Below, one piece after another: positions 29,182 through 38,180 of a stretch of 64,000 nt of DNA. Source of the DNA: an uncultured Prevotella sp. (GTDB lineage: Bacteria > Bacteroidota > Bacteroidia > Bacteroidales > Bacteroidaceae); NCBI GenBank assembly GCA_905233165.1, contig CAJODL010000003.1:83962-147961 (forward strand), read 5' to 3'. Made by a program: the position numbers and the translations under genes. Position 1 is the first letter of the stretch. Each line of letters opens with the position of its first letter. The notes beneath the pieces are model-generated. The model was given only the letters and a program-made list of their open reading frames with translations. It had not been told where the DNA came from and did no database searches.

Positions 29182-30528
29182 ATGGTACAGGATTTATACA
29201 TTTTGATGATTACAGCAGCTGTAGTCAGTATTCTATTTAAGTTGTTAAAGCAACCAGTGGTGTTGGGTTACATTGTTGCAGGTGTCTTGGTTGGTCCTCA
29301 TCTGTTTGGTAAGTCCCTTGTGAATCCAGACAACGTGAAGCAATGGGGCGACATCGGTGTGCTGTTCGTGTTATTCTGCATCGGTCTGGAGTTCCGCCTG
29401 AAGAACCTTATCAGCAGCGGCAAGGTGGCTGCAATTGGTGCGTTGACAATCATCGTGGGCATGATGCTCTTCGGCTACTTTGTGGGAGTGGATGCCAGCT
29501 TTGATATGGTCAACTCGCTGTTCCTTGCGGGCATGCTTTGTATGTCGAGCACCACTATCGTGATGAAAGCCATCGACGAGGCAGGCATGAGCAAAGAGCG
29601 TTTCGTGAAGGGAGCGACCAGCATCCTCATCGTGGAGGATGTAGTGGCTGTGGTACTGATGGTATTGCTCTCAAGTATTGCCATCCGTCATCAGTTCGAA
29701 GGTGCCGAATTAGCCGGCAAGGTCGTCGATCTGGCCATTACGCTCGCAGCATGGTTCGTATGCGGAATACTGATTATCCCGACCCTGATACGCATGATAA
29801 AAAAACATTTGAATGACGAGACGCTTATTATCCTCGCCTTGGGTCTGTGCTTAGGTATGGTGCTGACGGCAGAGGAAGCCGGGTTCAGCAGTGCACTCGG
29901 TGCTTTCGTCATGGGTTCTATCCTTGCCGAGACTGTGGAGTCGCATCGTATCGAAAAACTGATGACACCGCTGAAGAATGTATTTGCCGCTATATTCTTC
30001 ATCTCTGTAGGTATGCTGATTGATCCGGCTTCATTGGCGGAATACTGGACGAGCGTCGTCTATGTCAGCCTGGTGATTATTATCGGAATGATTCTCTTTG
30101 GCACCTTGGGTTGCTGGTGGGGCGGTCAGACGATGCGCGACTCCATGCTTACCAGCTTCTCATTCGTACAGATAGGTGAGTTCTCGTTCATCATCGCCGG
30201 ACTGGGCACCAGCCTGGGTGTTCTCAATCCTATCATCTATCCAATCATCGTGGCAGCCAGTGTGGTGACTACCTTCCTTACACCTTATATCATGAAGGCT
30301 GCCGTGCCATGCTATACATTCCTTTATAATCACGCCTCAGAAAGCCTGCGTGCTAAGATTGACCAACGCGAGCTGCAAGTAACAAAAGCAGAAACGGCCA
30401 CCACTTCCAATGATGGTCCGTCGGTTGCTGACAAGGCACGCCATGCTGTCAAACATACCTTCTTCTTGAAGCATCTTGTCAATCTGTTTATCAAGAACAT
30501 GAGTGCTCATGATGAAAAAACGGAATAA
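29182..30528 (+). CDS. CPA2-type cation:proton antiporter (KefB/GerN-like)
   Basis: A 448-residue membrane protein with about 12-13 helices. KQPVVLGYIVAGVLVGPHL near the N-terminus and LFVLFCIGLEF are CPA2 signatures; SSTTIVMKAIDEAG and the second-half GEFSFIIAGLG also fit. It probably exchanges K+ or Na+ for H+. Unlike KefB/KefC it has no TrkA-N nucleotide-binding domain: after the last helix there is only a ~70-residue hydrophilic tail. GC content and codon use look higher than in the genes before it, as in the esterase that follows. Confidence 0.88.
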   Translation: MVQDLYILMITAAVVSILFKLLKQPVVLGYIVAGVLVGPHLFGKSLVNPDNVKQWGDIGVLFVLFCIGLEFRLKNLISSGKVAAIGALTIIVGMMLFGYFVGVDASFDMVNSLFLAGMLCMSSTTIVMKAIDEAGMSKERFVKGATSILIVEDVVAVVLMVLLSSIAIRHQFEGAELAGKVVDLAITLAAWFVCGILIIPTLIRMIKKHLNDETLIILALGLCLGMVLTAEEAGFSSALGAFVMGSILAETVESHRIEKLMTPLKNVFAAIFFISVGMLIDPASLAEYWTSVVYVSLVIIIGMILFGTLGCWWGGQTMRDSMLTSFSFVQIGEFSFIIAGLGTSLGVLNPIIYPIIVAASVVTTFLTPYIMKAAVPCYTFLYNHASESLRAKIDQRELQVTKAETATTSNDGPSVADKARHAVKHTFFLKHLVNLFIKNMSAHDEKTE

Positions 30529-30576
30529 TTACTTACATTGAACATTGAGGATTAACCCAATAAAGAAACTGTTATT

Positions 30577-32160
30577 ATGGAGTTACAAGAGATTAGAGAC
30601 GCGCTGCATGGCATGTACGGCGGCGAGAACAAGCAAATTACCAATGGTGATTATGACAAGTCTTTGGCCGTAAAGTGTATTAACGGAACCTTCGTCGGAA
30701 AAAAGACAGACAACATCATTGTCTATAGGGGTATTCCCTATGTGGGTAAGCAACCTGTCGGCGACCTGCGTTGGAAGACTCCTGTGGATGCAGGCCCTAA
30801 CGACGGTGTCTATGAGGCTTATTACAATGCGAAGAGCGGCTACGGCAATGTGACGTTTGAAGTGGGGTCTATGTATTATCTGGATGAGGACTGCCTGTAT
30901 CTCAACGTATTTAAGGCTGATGAGGCCAGTGCCAAGAAGAAACCGGTCATGGTATGGATTCACGGTGGTGCTTTTGAGTCAGGCGGAACCATCGACCCGA
31001 TGTTCGACTGCATCAATTTAATAAAGGAGAATCCCGATGTCATCGTCGTTACCATTGCATACCGACTCGGCGTGATGGGCTTCCTACATCTGTCGCACCT
31101 ATCGGACGGTAAGGACTATCCCGACTCACAGAACCTTGGACTTCTGGACCAGCTAAAAGCCCTGAAGTGGGTACATGAGAATATCGCAGCCTTCGGCGGC
31201 GACCCCGACAACGTGACCATTTTCGGAGAGTCAGCAGGTGCTGGCAGCTGTACCCTACTCCCTTTGATTAAAGGCTCTCATCAGTATTTCAAACGACTCA
31301 TTGCCGAGAGTGGTTCCGTTAACCTGACAAGATCTCCAGAAGAGAGTATCGAATGCACTAACAAACTGATGGAAGCACTTGGCTGCAAGACGGTTGCTGA
31401 CCTACTGAAGGTCGATGGCGACAAGCTTCTGGAAACAGCTACAGCAGTCAACTTTGTGCACCAGTTCCCAGAAAGAGACGGGAAGCATTTGCCCACAGAC
31501 ACCTTTGAGGCATATGCAAATGGTGCAGCGAAGGATATAGAAATCCTTGTGGGTTGCAACAAGGACGAGATGAACTTCTTCGTGTCCAGTTTCGGCAAGG
31601 AAGGTTGGGATAATTGGATTGCAGGACGCAAGCAAGAGAAATATGCCAAGTTGCCTGCTGACGAGAAGGCACTGGTCGATAGTTATATGAAAGACGTGAA
31701 GGGTGACTACTTTCAGCCAGACAGTAGTCTCCTGAGCCAGAGCTGGTTTAATGCACCTATCATCAGATTGTCAGAAGAACAGACAAAGGCTGGCGGTAAG
31801 GCATACACATATTACTTTACGCCAGAGTCGCCCGATCCGATTATGAAATGCGGACATGCTATCGAACTTGCTATCGTATTCAATCATCCAGAGATGACTG
31901 CCGACACGGGCAGAGCTTTCGACGAGACTTTCTGCAAGACTATGCGAAAAATGTGGGTACAGTTTGCCAAGACCGGCAATCCGTCACTTAGCGCAGACAT
32001 CTCTCCTGACGGAAAAGCCAAGGAATGGCCGCTCTACGACCTTGAGAATAAAAGGGTTATGGTGCTCGACGAGTTCGACATACATCCAGCAAAGGAAGCC
32101 GATGTAAAGATAGTGGATTGGGAGAGGACTTATTTCCTCACTAAGTATTATGCCCTTTAG
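30577..32160 (+). CDS. Carboxylesterase/type-B lipase family protein
   Basis: A 527-residue alpha/beta hydrolase. The oxyanion motif HGG is at 129-131 (VMVWIHGGAFESGG) and the nucleophile Ser at about 219 in FGESAGAGS. The acidic residue is probably the Glu in CNKDEMNFF and the His is in KCGHAIELAIVF. No signal peptide is seen, unlike many secreted type-B esterases, so it may be cytoplasmic. Substrate unknown; such enzymes act on acylated sugars or xenobiotic esters. It starts 48 bp after the antiporter and converges with the next gene with 5 bp between stops. Confidence 0.9.
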   Translation: MELQEIRDALHGMYGGENKQITNGDYDKSLAVKCINGTFVGKKTDNIIVYRGIPYVGKQPVGDLRWKTPVDAGPNDGVYEAYYNAKSGYGNVTFEVGSMYYLDEDCLYLNVFKADEASAKKKPVMVWIHGGAFESGGTIDPMFDCINLIKENPDVIVVTIAYRLGVMGFLHLSHLSDGKDYPDSQNLGLLDQLKALKWVHENIAAFGGDPDNVTIFGESAGAGSCTLLPLIKGSHQYFKRLIAESGSVNLTRSPEESIECTNKLMEALGCKTVADLLKVDGDKLLETATAVNFVHQFPERDGKHLPTDTFEAYANGAAKDIEILVGCNKDEMNFFVSSFGKEGWDNWIAGRKQEKYAKLPADEKALVDSYMKDVKGDYFQPDSSLLSQSWFNAPIIRLSEEQTKAGGKAYTYYFTPESPDPIMKCGHAIELAIVFNHPEMTADTGRAFDETFCKTMRKMWVQFAKTGNPSLSADISPDGKAKEWPLYDLENKRVMVLDEFDIHPAKEADVKIVDWERTYFLTKYYAL

Positions 32161-32165
32161 TGGCT

Positions 32166-32489
32166 TTATGCCTTGCAAAGATATGTGAACGAGGCATAGT
32201 GGCGACGTTGCCGCTCATAGTCTTTGTCTCTTTCATGGGCATAGGCCTCGCGTTCAAAAGATATATTAAGGTATGCCTGTTTAGCGTTACGATACTGTAG
32301 CAGGCGCACCAGCCATTCCAAAATATACCATATAAAGAACCCTACAAACAGCAATTCACGCTGTTGTAGGGTATGTATGTGTTCGTGACGCCATTCTGAA
32401 GGGGAAAGACGCTGCTTGGCAAATACCACTCCGCAGAGGTTGACAGCGTAGAAATGCCTGCCGAAGGGGATTATGGAATTGAGTATCAC
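32166..32489 (-). CDS. Small membrane-associated protein with HExxH motif
   Basis: A 107-residue protein using the GTG at 32489, which overlaps the TGA of the upstream TraX-like gene (GTGA). A longer frame exists upstream but lies inside the TraX-like coding region. It begins ILNSIIPFGRHFYAVNLCG, then WRHEHIHTLQQRELLF, containing HEHIH (an HExxH zinc motif), a hydrophobic segment (FVGFFIWYILEWLVRLLQY) and FEREAYAHERD. I recall similar proteins as hypothetical in Bacteroides. It may be a minimal metalloprotease-like protein; activity is unproven. Confidence 0.7.
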   Translation of the reverse strand: MILNSIIPFGRHFYAVNLCGVVFAKQRLSPSEWRHEHIHTLQQRELLFVGFFIWYILEWLVRLLQYRNAKQAYLNISFEREAYAHERDKDYERQRRHYASFTYLCKA

Positions 32490-33220
32490 CAATTGCCAGT
32501 GTTTATTCGGGCAAGAAGCCCTATCAATGCCATGTGGGCGGGATAGTAGTAATAGAAGAACTTGCCGAGCCAAGGGCAGCGACCTCGCTGTCCGTTATAC
32601 AGAGACAGCAATGGCACCACAAGCCAGCAGGCTAAGTGAACCATACCGTAAACTTGGCTGTGGAATATGAAGAAGGCAACAGCGTAGAGGGAGAGGATAA
32701 GCATCAGCCACAACATCTGCTTATGGAAATTATCCCTGCTCCGCCCCACCATCAGGATGGCAAGAGGGGCAGCACAACTCCAGTCGGAAGTAAAGGTAAG
32801 CAGGCAGGCAAGTATCGTGATGCCGACCTTTTGCCAAAGCAGCAACCGTCCCATGTCCCAAACCTTCAGCAATATCAAGCCCCATAACAGAGGCCAGGCG
32901 ATACTGGTAGCATTGAAGAGCAGATTGTCGAAAGGATTAAACCCAGACATATTGAAATAGCAGAAGGCGAAGTGGCTCACCACAGCCAGCAGGAACAGCC
33001 GGTACAAGTACCGGAGATAGTTGTGGGTGTGGTAGTAGCCTTCTGCCACAAAGAATATCATCATCGGAGCTGTCAGCCGTCCTATGACATGCAGGAAAAT
33101 CTGCGACGGTGTTTCCGCCTGCTCATAGGTTTCGATGCCTACCCAAGCCAAGTGGTCGATTGTCATAGCAATGATGGCAATGACCTTCAAGGTATTACTG
33201 CTCAGTCCTTTTGCTATCAT
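32486..33220 (-). CDS. TraX family protein
   Basis: A 244-residue membrane protein with about 7-8 helices. The start SSNTLKVIAIIAMTIDHLAWVG and RLTAPMMIFFVAEGYYHT are typical of the TraX family, named after the F-plasmid pilin N-acetylase. Chromosomal homologues are related to acyltransferase-3-like membrane acetyltransferases, with the substrate unknown. No conjugation gene is near. It is coupled to the small HExxH gene by a 4-base overlap and lies 15 bp after the DUF1846 gene. Confidence 0.85.
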   Translation of the reverse strand: MIAKGLSSNTLKVIAIIAMTIDHLAWVGIETYEQAETPSQIFLHVIGRLTAPMMIFFVAEGYYHTHNYLRYLYRLFLLAVVSHFAFCYFNMSGFNPFDNLLFNATSIAWPLLWGLILLKVWDMGRLLLWQKVGITILACLLTFTSDWSCAAPLAILMVGRSRDNFHKQMLWLMLILSLYAVAFFIFHSQVYGMVHLACWLVVPLLSLYNGQRGRCPWLGKFFYYYYPAHMALIGLLARINTGNW

Positions 33221-33235
33221 AATCTCTGGCGTGTA

Positions 33236-34699
33236 CTACTTCTTTCTTACGGGTTCACAAGTAAGGTTGATACCGAGTTTCTTGAATATCTTTCTATCTA
33301 CTTCGGAAAGCATTACTGTGGCATGTACCTGACAGCCTTCTAACTGAGGGAGGGTGGCAAGCGCTCTTTCGCATCTTTCGTCACTCTCACTAAGCACACT
33401 CAAGGCAACGAGTACCTCGTCGGTATGCAGACGTGGATTGCGCCCTTTCAGGAATTCCACCTTCGTTTTCTGAATCGGCTCTATCATCTCTTGTGGTATG
33501 AGTTTCACATCATGATCTATTCCAGCAAGATATTTTGTCGTATTCAGAAGCAAAGCTGCAGAGGCACCCAGAAGTGGTGTTGAACCGCCTGTGATGATAG
33601 TGCCATCAGCCAGTTCGATGGCAGTACTGGTGTGGCCCGTTTCTTCTTTTCTGCGAAGTGCCGCACCTACTACCTTACGATAGTTCTTGTCAATCTTCGC
33701 CTGATTGAATAGCATGCGGATTTTCTTTATCTCAGCCTCGTTATTTGCGCCATTTGCAAACTTGTTCGTAGCATCATAATAACGACGGATAATCTCCTGC
33801 TTGGAAGCTTCCGCACATACCTCATCATCGCTGATGCAAAATCCTACCATATTAACGCCCATATCAGTAGGCGACTTATAAGGACTCTCACCATAGATGC
33901 CTTCGAAGAGGGCATTCAGGACAGGGAATATCTCAATGTCGCGATTGTAGTTTATGGCAGTCTCGCCGTATGCCTCCAGATGGAAGGGGTCAATCATATT
34001 GACATCGTTAAGGTCCGCCGTAGCAGCTTCGTATGCAATATTTACGGGATGCTTCAAAGGCAGAGACCATACTGGGAAGGTCTCAAACTTTGCATATCCT
34101 GCCTCAATACCACGCTTGTGCTCATTATACAACTGCGACAGACATACCGCCATCTTTCCTGAGCCAGGACCAGGGGCTGTCACGATAACCATCGGGCGTG
34201 ATGTCTCCACATAATCATTCTTTCCGAAGCCATCATCAGAAGCTATGAGAGAGACATAGTGTGGATAGCCATCGATGAGGTAATGGACATAAGACTTGAT
34301 GCCCAAGCGTTCCAGACGTACTCGGAAATCGTCAGCAGCATGCTGGCCGTTATAATGTGTTATCACCACGCTTCCTACCATGAAGCCGCGTTCCATAAAG
34401 GCGTCACGCAAGCGCAATACATCTTCGTCATACGTAATACCTAAATCGGCACGCACCTTGTTCATCACGATATCCTCAGCAGAGATAACGATGACAATTT
34501 CTATCTGGTCGCTAATCTTGCTGAACATACGCAGTTTGCTGTCAGGTTGAAAGCCCGGCAGCACACGACTGGCATGGTGGTCATCGAAGAGCTTGCCGCC
34601 AAGTTCAAGATATAGCTTTCCCTTGAATTTTGCGATACGCTCTTTCAGATGCTCCGATTGTATCCGTATATATTTTTCGTTATCGAAACCTATTTTCAT
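33236..34699 (-). CDS. DUF1846 domain-containing protein
   Basis: A 487-residue cytoplasmic protein that matches the conserved DUF1846 family at its start (GFDNEKYIRIQSEHLKERIAKF), at LYLELGGKLFDDHHASRVLPGF and at VTAPGPGSGKMAVCLSQLYNEHKRG. The GPGSGKM segment is a P-loop-like motif. The function is not known; a crystal structure from this family has been reported without a clear role. It sits between TraX and the riboflavin genes with 27 bp to ribH. Confidence 0.88.
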   Translation of the reverse strand: MKIGFDNEKYIRIQSEHLKERIAKFKGKLYLELGGKLFDDHHASRVLPGFQPDSKLRMFSKISDQIEIVIVISAEDIVMNKVRADLGITYDEDVLRLRDAFMERGFMVGSVVITHYNGQHAADDFRVRLERLGIKSYVHYLIDGYPHYVSLIASDDGFGKNDYVETSRPMVIVTAPGPGSGKMAVCLSQLYNEHKRGIEAGYAKFETFPVWSLPLKHPVNIAYEAATADLNDVNMIDPFHLEAYGETAINYNRDIEIFPVLNALFEGIYGESPYKSPTDMGVNMVGFCISDDEVCAEASKQEIIRRYYDATNKFANGANNEAEIKKIRMLFNQAKIDKNYRKVVGAALRRKEETGHTSTAIELADGTIITGGSTPLLGASAALLLNTTKYLAGIDHDVKLIPQEMIEPIQKTKVEFLKGRNPRLHTDEVLVALSVLSESDERCERALATLPQLEGCQVHATVMLSEVDRKIFKKLGINLTCEPVRKK

Positions 34700-34726
34700 A
34701 TTTTAAGAGTTTCAAGTCTCAATAAC

Positions 34727-35188
34727 CTATAAACTTTTATTCAGATTTACCATTTCGATGGCAGAAATCATGGCGTCAGCACCTTTGTTGCCAGCCTTTG
34801 TGCCAGCACGTTCTACTGCCTGCTCTATAGAGTCAGTTGTAAGGATGCCATTGAGTACTGGTACACCTGTCTTGAACGCAGCCATAGCGATACCCTTTGC
34901 ACTCTCATTTGCTACCATATCAAAATGTGGGGTAGCGCCACGAATTACGGCTCCAAGACATACTATTGCATCATACTTGCCGCTTGCTGCCATCTTTTCT
35001 GCAGTAAGAGGAATCTCGAATGCTCCAGGAACAAGCACCAATGTGATGTCATCAGTATTACCACCATGACGTACGAAACAATCTTCTGCACCATTAACCA
35101 AGTGGTCAACGATAAAATCATTAAAACGAGAGGCAACAACGCCAATCTTCATGCCAGTAGCAACCAGCTGTCCTTCAATCTTTTTCAT
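34727..35188 (-). CDS. ribH: 6,7-dimethyl-8-ribityllumazine synthase
   Basis: A 153-residue protein. The core sequences [35 protein letters not shown] and [19 protein letters not shown] are those of lumazine synthase, whose His (HFD) acts in catalysis. It condenses the DHBP product of RibBA with the pyrimidine to give lumazine. It follows ribBA by 4 bp. Confidence 0.96.
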   Translation of the reverse strand: MKKIEGQLVATGMKIGVVASRFNDFIVDHLVNGAEDCFVRHGGNTDDITLVLVPGAFEIPLTAEKMAASGKYDAIVCLGAVIRGATPHFDMVANESAKGIAMAAFKTGVPVLNGILTTDSIEQAVERAGTKAGNKGADAMISAIEMVNLNKSL

Positions 35189-35192
35189 TTTC

Positions 35193-36419
35193 TTATTTTG
35201 TATTTGTTGTTGGTTTTTTTACGTGTAACAGATGTCCCATTTTTGCATATTTGGTGTACATATAGAATTCATCCTTCTCATTGCAGGTCATCTCGATAGG
35301 TTCGCGGCCTACTACCTTCAGGCCAAATCCATCAATGCCGGATATCTTCAATGGGTTGTTTGTCATAAGAATCAGTTCACGAATACCGAGGTCCGCCAGG
35401 ATGCTTGCTCCTGTGCCATATTCCCTCAGGTCGGCAGCAAAACCGAGTGCTATATTAGCCTCAACAGTATCCATTCCCTGATCCTGCAACTTATATGCCC
35501 TCAACTTATTTATCAAGCCTATTCCGCGACCCTCTTGACGCAGATAGAGCAGCACTCCTCGTCCTCTCTCTTCTATGCGTTTCAGCGCCTCAGCCAACTG
35601 TTCTCCGCAGTCGCATCGCAGGGAACCGAAGGCATCGCCTGTGAGACATTCGGAGTGTACTCGACACAATACTGGCTCAGGTGTCGTAACATCGCCTTTG
35701 ACAAGTGCCACATGATGTTCACCTGTTACCTTATTTATATATCCATAGGCCCTGAAAGAACCATACTTTGTTGGCAGTTCTGCATCAGTAACACACTCTA
35801 TGAGTTTCTCTGTGCGACGACGATATTCTACGAGACTCTTGATGGTAACACATACGATGTTATGCTCCTTTGCCAGTTCCATGAGTTCCTGTGTTCGCAT
35901 CATGGTACCATCTTCACGCATTATCTCACAGCACAGTCCTGCTTCTGTCAATCCTGCAAGGCGGCAAAGATCCACTGTTGCCTCTGTATGTCCTGTCCGC
36001 ACCAGTACCCCACCCTCTCTTGCCTGCAGAGGGAACATATGTCCTGGGCGACGGAAGTCTATTGGCTTGCTGTTTGGGTCGGCTATTGCGCGAGCAGTAA
36101 TACCACGTTCTACAGCAGAGATACCTGTTGTTGTAGAGATATGGTCTACACTTACCGTAAAAGCTGTCTGGTGGTTATCGCTATTGTGCATCACCATCTG
36201 TGGCAAATCCAGTCGCTCACACAATTCCTTGCTCATCGGCATACATATCAGGCCTTTAGCAATAGAAGCCATAAGGTTCACATTCTCTGTCGTTGCAAAT
36301 TGCGCTGCACAGATAAGGTCGCCCTCATTTTCGCGATCAGGGTCATCAATAACCAAGATACACTGGCCTGCTCTCAATGCCTCAAGAGCTTCTTCTATGG
36401 TGTTATATTTATTTTCCAT
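35193..36419 (-). CDS. ribBA: Bifunctional 3,4-dihydroxy-2-butanone-4-phosphate synthase / GTP cyclohydrolase II
   Basis: A 408-residue fusion. The DHBP synthase half (residues about 1-205) has [15 protein letters not shown] and [13 protein letters not shown]. The GTP cyclohydrolase II half has the zinc cysteines in [19 protein letters not shown] and the substrate loop [13 protein letters not shown]. Both halves look intact, so it can supply the two branches of riboflavin synthesis. Its start overlaps the end of ribE by 11 bases. Confidence 0.96.
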   Translation of the reverse strand: MENKYNTIEEALEALRAGQCILVIDDPDRENEGDLICAAQFATTENVNLMASIAKGLICMPMSKELCERLDLPQMVMHNSDNHQTAFTVSVDHISTTTGISAVERGITARAIADPNSKPIDFRRPGHMFPLQAREGGVLVRTGHTEATVDLCRLAGLTEAGLCCEIMREDGTMMRTQELMELAKEHNIVCVTIKSLVEYRRRTEKLIECVTDAELPTKYGSFRAYGYINKVTGEHHVALVKGDVTTPEPVLCRVHSECLTGDAFGSLRCDCGEQLAEALKRIEERGRGVLLYLRQEGRGIGLINKLRAYKLQDQGMDTVEANIALGFAADLREYGTGASILADLGIRELILMTNNPLKISGIDGFGLKVVGREPIEMTCNEKDEFYMYTKYAKMGHLLHVKKPTTNTK

Positions 36420-37071
36420 GTTTCATAAATCTTCTGTAGAGTTCTGTCTTGTCTGTCTGGTCATCATCATTTGTCACCATCAGTTTCTCCACATACTTTG
36501 CTATTATGTCTGTTTCGATATTTACGACATCTCCCACAACACTTGCGTGCAAAGTGGTTTCCTCCTGTGTATGAGGGATAAGGCTGACAGCAAAGCGTGT
36601 TGCTTCCACCTTTGCGACAGTAAGGCTGACGCCCTGTAATGTCACGCTTCCCTTCGGAATGATATATCGCATCAGGTTTGTATCACACTCTATCCACAGC
36701 CATATTGCGATGTCGTCCTGTTCCTTCCTTACTATATGTCCTATGCCATCCACATGTCCTGAGACAATGTGTCCGCCAAGACGGGTGTTTAGGGTCAGGG
36801 CCCTTTCAAGGTTCACCTTCGAGCCGACCTGCAGTTTTGCCATTGACGTCTTGCGAATCGTCTCAGGCATCACATCAGCCTTAAACCATCCCTTTCCTTC
36901 TGCAGCAGGAGAGATATCTGTAACAGTAAGGCACACACCATTGGTGCAGATGCTGTCACCAATCTTAGTATCAGCCAGCACCTTGCTTGCCTCGATGCAG
37001 AACGTAATGCTCTTTGCACCACGCTGAACATTCTTTATTCGTCCTATCTCCTCAACTATTCCCGTGAACAT
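36409..37071 (-). CDS. ribE: Riboflavin synthase alpha chain
   Basis: A 220-residue enzyme with the [10 protein letters not shown] start and two lumazine-binding repeats; the second opens with [16 protein letters not shown]. The repeat residues CLTVTDI and [14 protein letters not shown] are present. It dismutates two lumazine molecules to riboflavin. It overlaps ribD by 16 bases and ribBA by 11, so the rib genes are tightly coupled. Confidence 0.95.
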   Translation of the reverse strand: MFTGIVEEIGRIKNVQRGAKSITFCIEASKVLADTKIGDSICTNGVCLTVTDISPAAEGKGWFKADVMPETIRKTSMAKLQVGSKVNLERALTLNTRLGGHIVSGHVDGIGHIVRKEQDDIAIWLWIECDTNLMRYIIPKGSVTLQGVSLTVAKVEATRFAVSLIPHTQEETTLHASVVGDVVNIETDIIAKYVEKLMVTNDDDQTDKTELYRRFMKHGK

Positions 37072-38174
37072 AATCCAGAAAAGAGTATATCCTCTCCTAT
37101 TGTCTCTACTACCTTATTCTTTAGTTTTATTGCATTTCCCATCAGTTCGATGCCTTCTCCCTCTACAGGTGTCTTGGCATTTCGTCCGCCAATTATCTTT
37201 GGTGCTATGAAGGCTACCACTTCGTCAGCCAGTCCTTCTCTCAGTAGCGATTCGCTCAAGGTGCCACCACTCTCTACGAGGATGCTGTCTATCTTTTCAG
37301 CACCAATACGTTGCATGAGTTCTTTCAGGTTGTCACACTCCCATAGTGTTGCCTCTGTCTCCTGCAGCTGTTCCAGTTTTTCCGTATCTGCTTCTCCAGC
37401 ATATACCACCACCACAGGTTGTTCTCCAGCTGTACGAATCAGTTGTGACTCGAGTGGTATGCGAGCCCTTCTGTCGAGGACAAAGCGGATAGGTTGGCGA
37501 GCCACCTCTTCAAGACGCACATTCAGCATCGGGTCGTCGGCAAGAACAGTTCCGATGCCTGTCATGATGGCCATATTATTGCGACGCATCTGATGAACTC
37601 TCTCACGAGCCTTTTCACCAGTAATCCATTTGCTGTCACCAGAGTACGAAGCAATCTTTCCGTCAAGCGTCATAGCCCATTTTAAGGTTACCCAAGGCAT
37701 ACCTGTAGTGATGTATTTCAGGAATATCCGATTCTGCATCTTCAGTTGCTCCACCATCTGGGCAGCCTTTGGCTCTTCCTCCAGCATATTCACCTCGATT
37801 CCAGCTTCACGCAACTTGGCGACACCCTTTCCTGCTACCAGAGGATTAGGGTCGGCAAGGCCTACTACTACACGAGCTATCTTACGTTCAATTATAGCTT
37901 CTGTACATGGTGGCTGATTTCCTTGATGACAGCAAGGTTCGAGAGTCACATACATAGTTGTTCCTGCGCACTCGACACCTTTTTCGTCAGCATCCTTGAA
38001 TGCCATCCGTTCTGCATGCAGGTCGCCATATTTCACATGATAGCCAGAGGCAATGACATCATCATCTTTCACAATGAGTGCCCCCACAAGAGGATTGGGA
38101 TTCACTGCTCCCTCACCCTGCTGGGCAACTATCATCGCCTCATGCATCAAGAATATATCGTCGTCAGTTATCAT
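37056..38174 (-). CDS. ribD: Bifunctional pyrimidine deaminase/reductase RibD
   Basis: A 372-residue fusion. The deaminase domain has the zinc ligands in HAERMAFKDA and TLEPCCHQGNQPPC (HAE plus PCxxxxxxPPC). The reductase domain carries PWVTLKWAMTLDGKIAS and the NADPH-binding IDSILVESGGTLSESLL. It does two steps from the GTP cyclohydrolase product. It is first in ribD-ribE-ribBA-ribH but lies only 6 bp after the GH43 stop, so it may depend on a promoter inside or upstream of GH43. No FMN riboswitch motif was seen. Confidence 0.95.
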   Translation of the reverse strand: MITDDDIFLMHEAMIVAQQGEGAVNPNPLVGALIVKDDDVIASGYHVKYGDLHAERMAFKDADEKGVECAGTTMYVTLEPCCHQGNQPPCTEAIIERKIARVVVGLADPNPLVAGKGVAKLREAGIEVNMLEEEPKAAQMVEQLKMQNRIFLKYITTGMPWVTLKWAMTLDGKIASYSGDSKWITGEKARERVHQMRRNNMAIMTGIGTVLADDPMLNVRLEEVARQPIRFVLDRRARIPLESQLIRTAGEQPVVVVYAGEADTEKLEQLQETEATLWECDNLKELMQRIGAEKIDSILVESGGTLSESLLREGLADEVVAFIAPKIIGGRNAKTPVEGEGIELMGNAIKLKNKVVETIGEDILFSGLCSRE

Positions 38175-38180
38175 CTACTC

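Noticed and set aside
35232..36428. Long plus-strand frame opposite ribBA
   Set aside because: It is a mirror of ribBA; it is rich in Cys/His/Leu without domain features and lacks a promoter.
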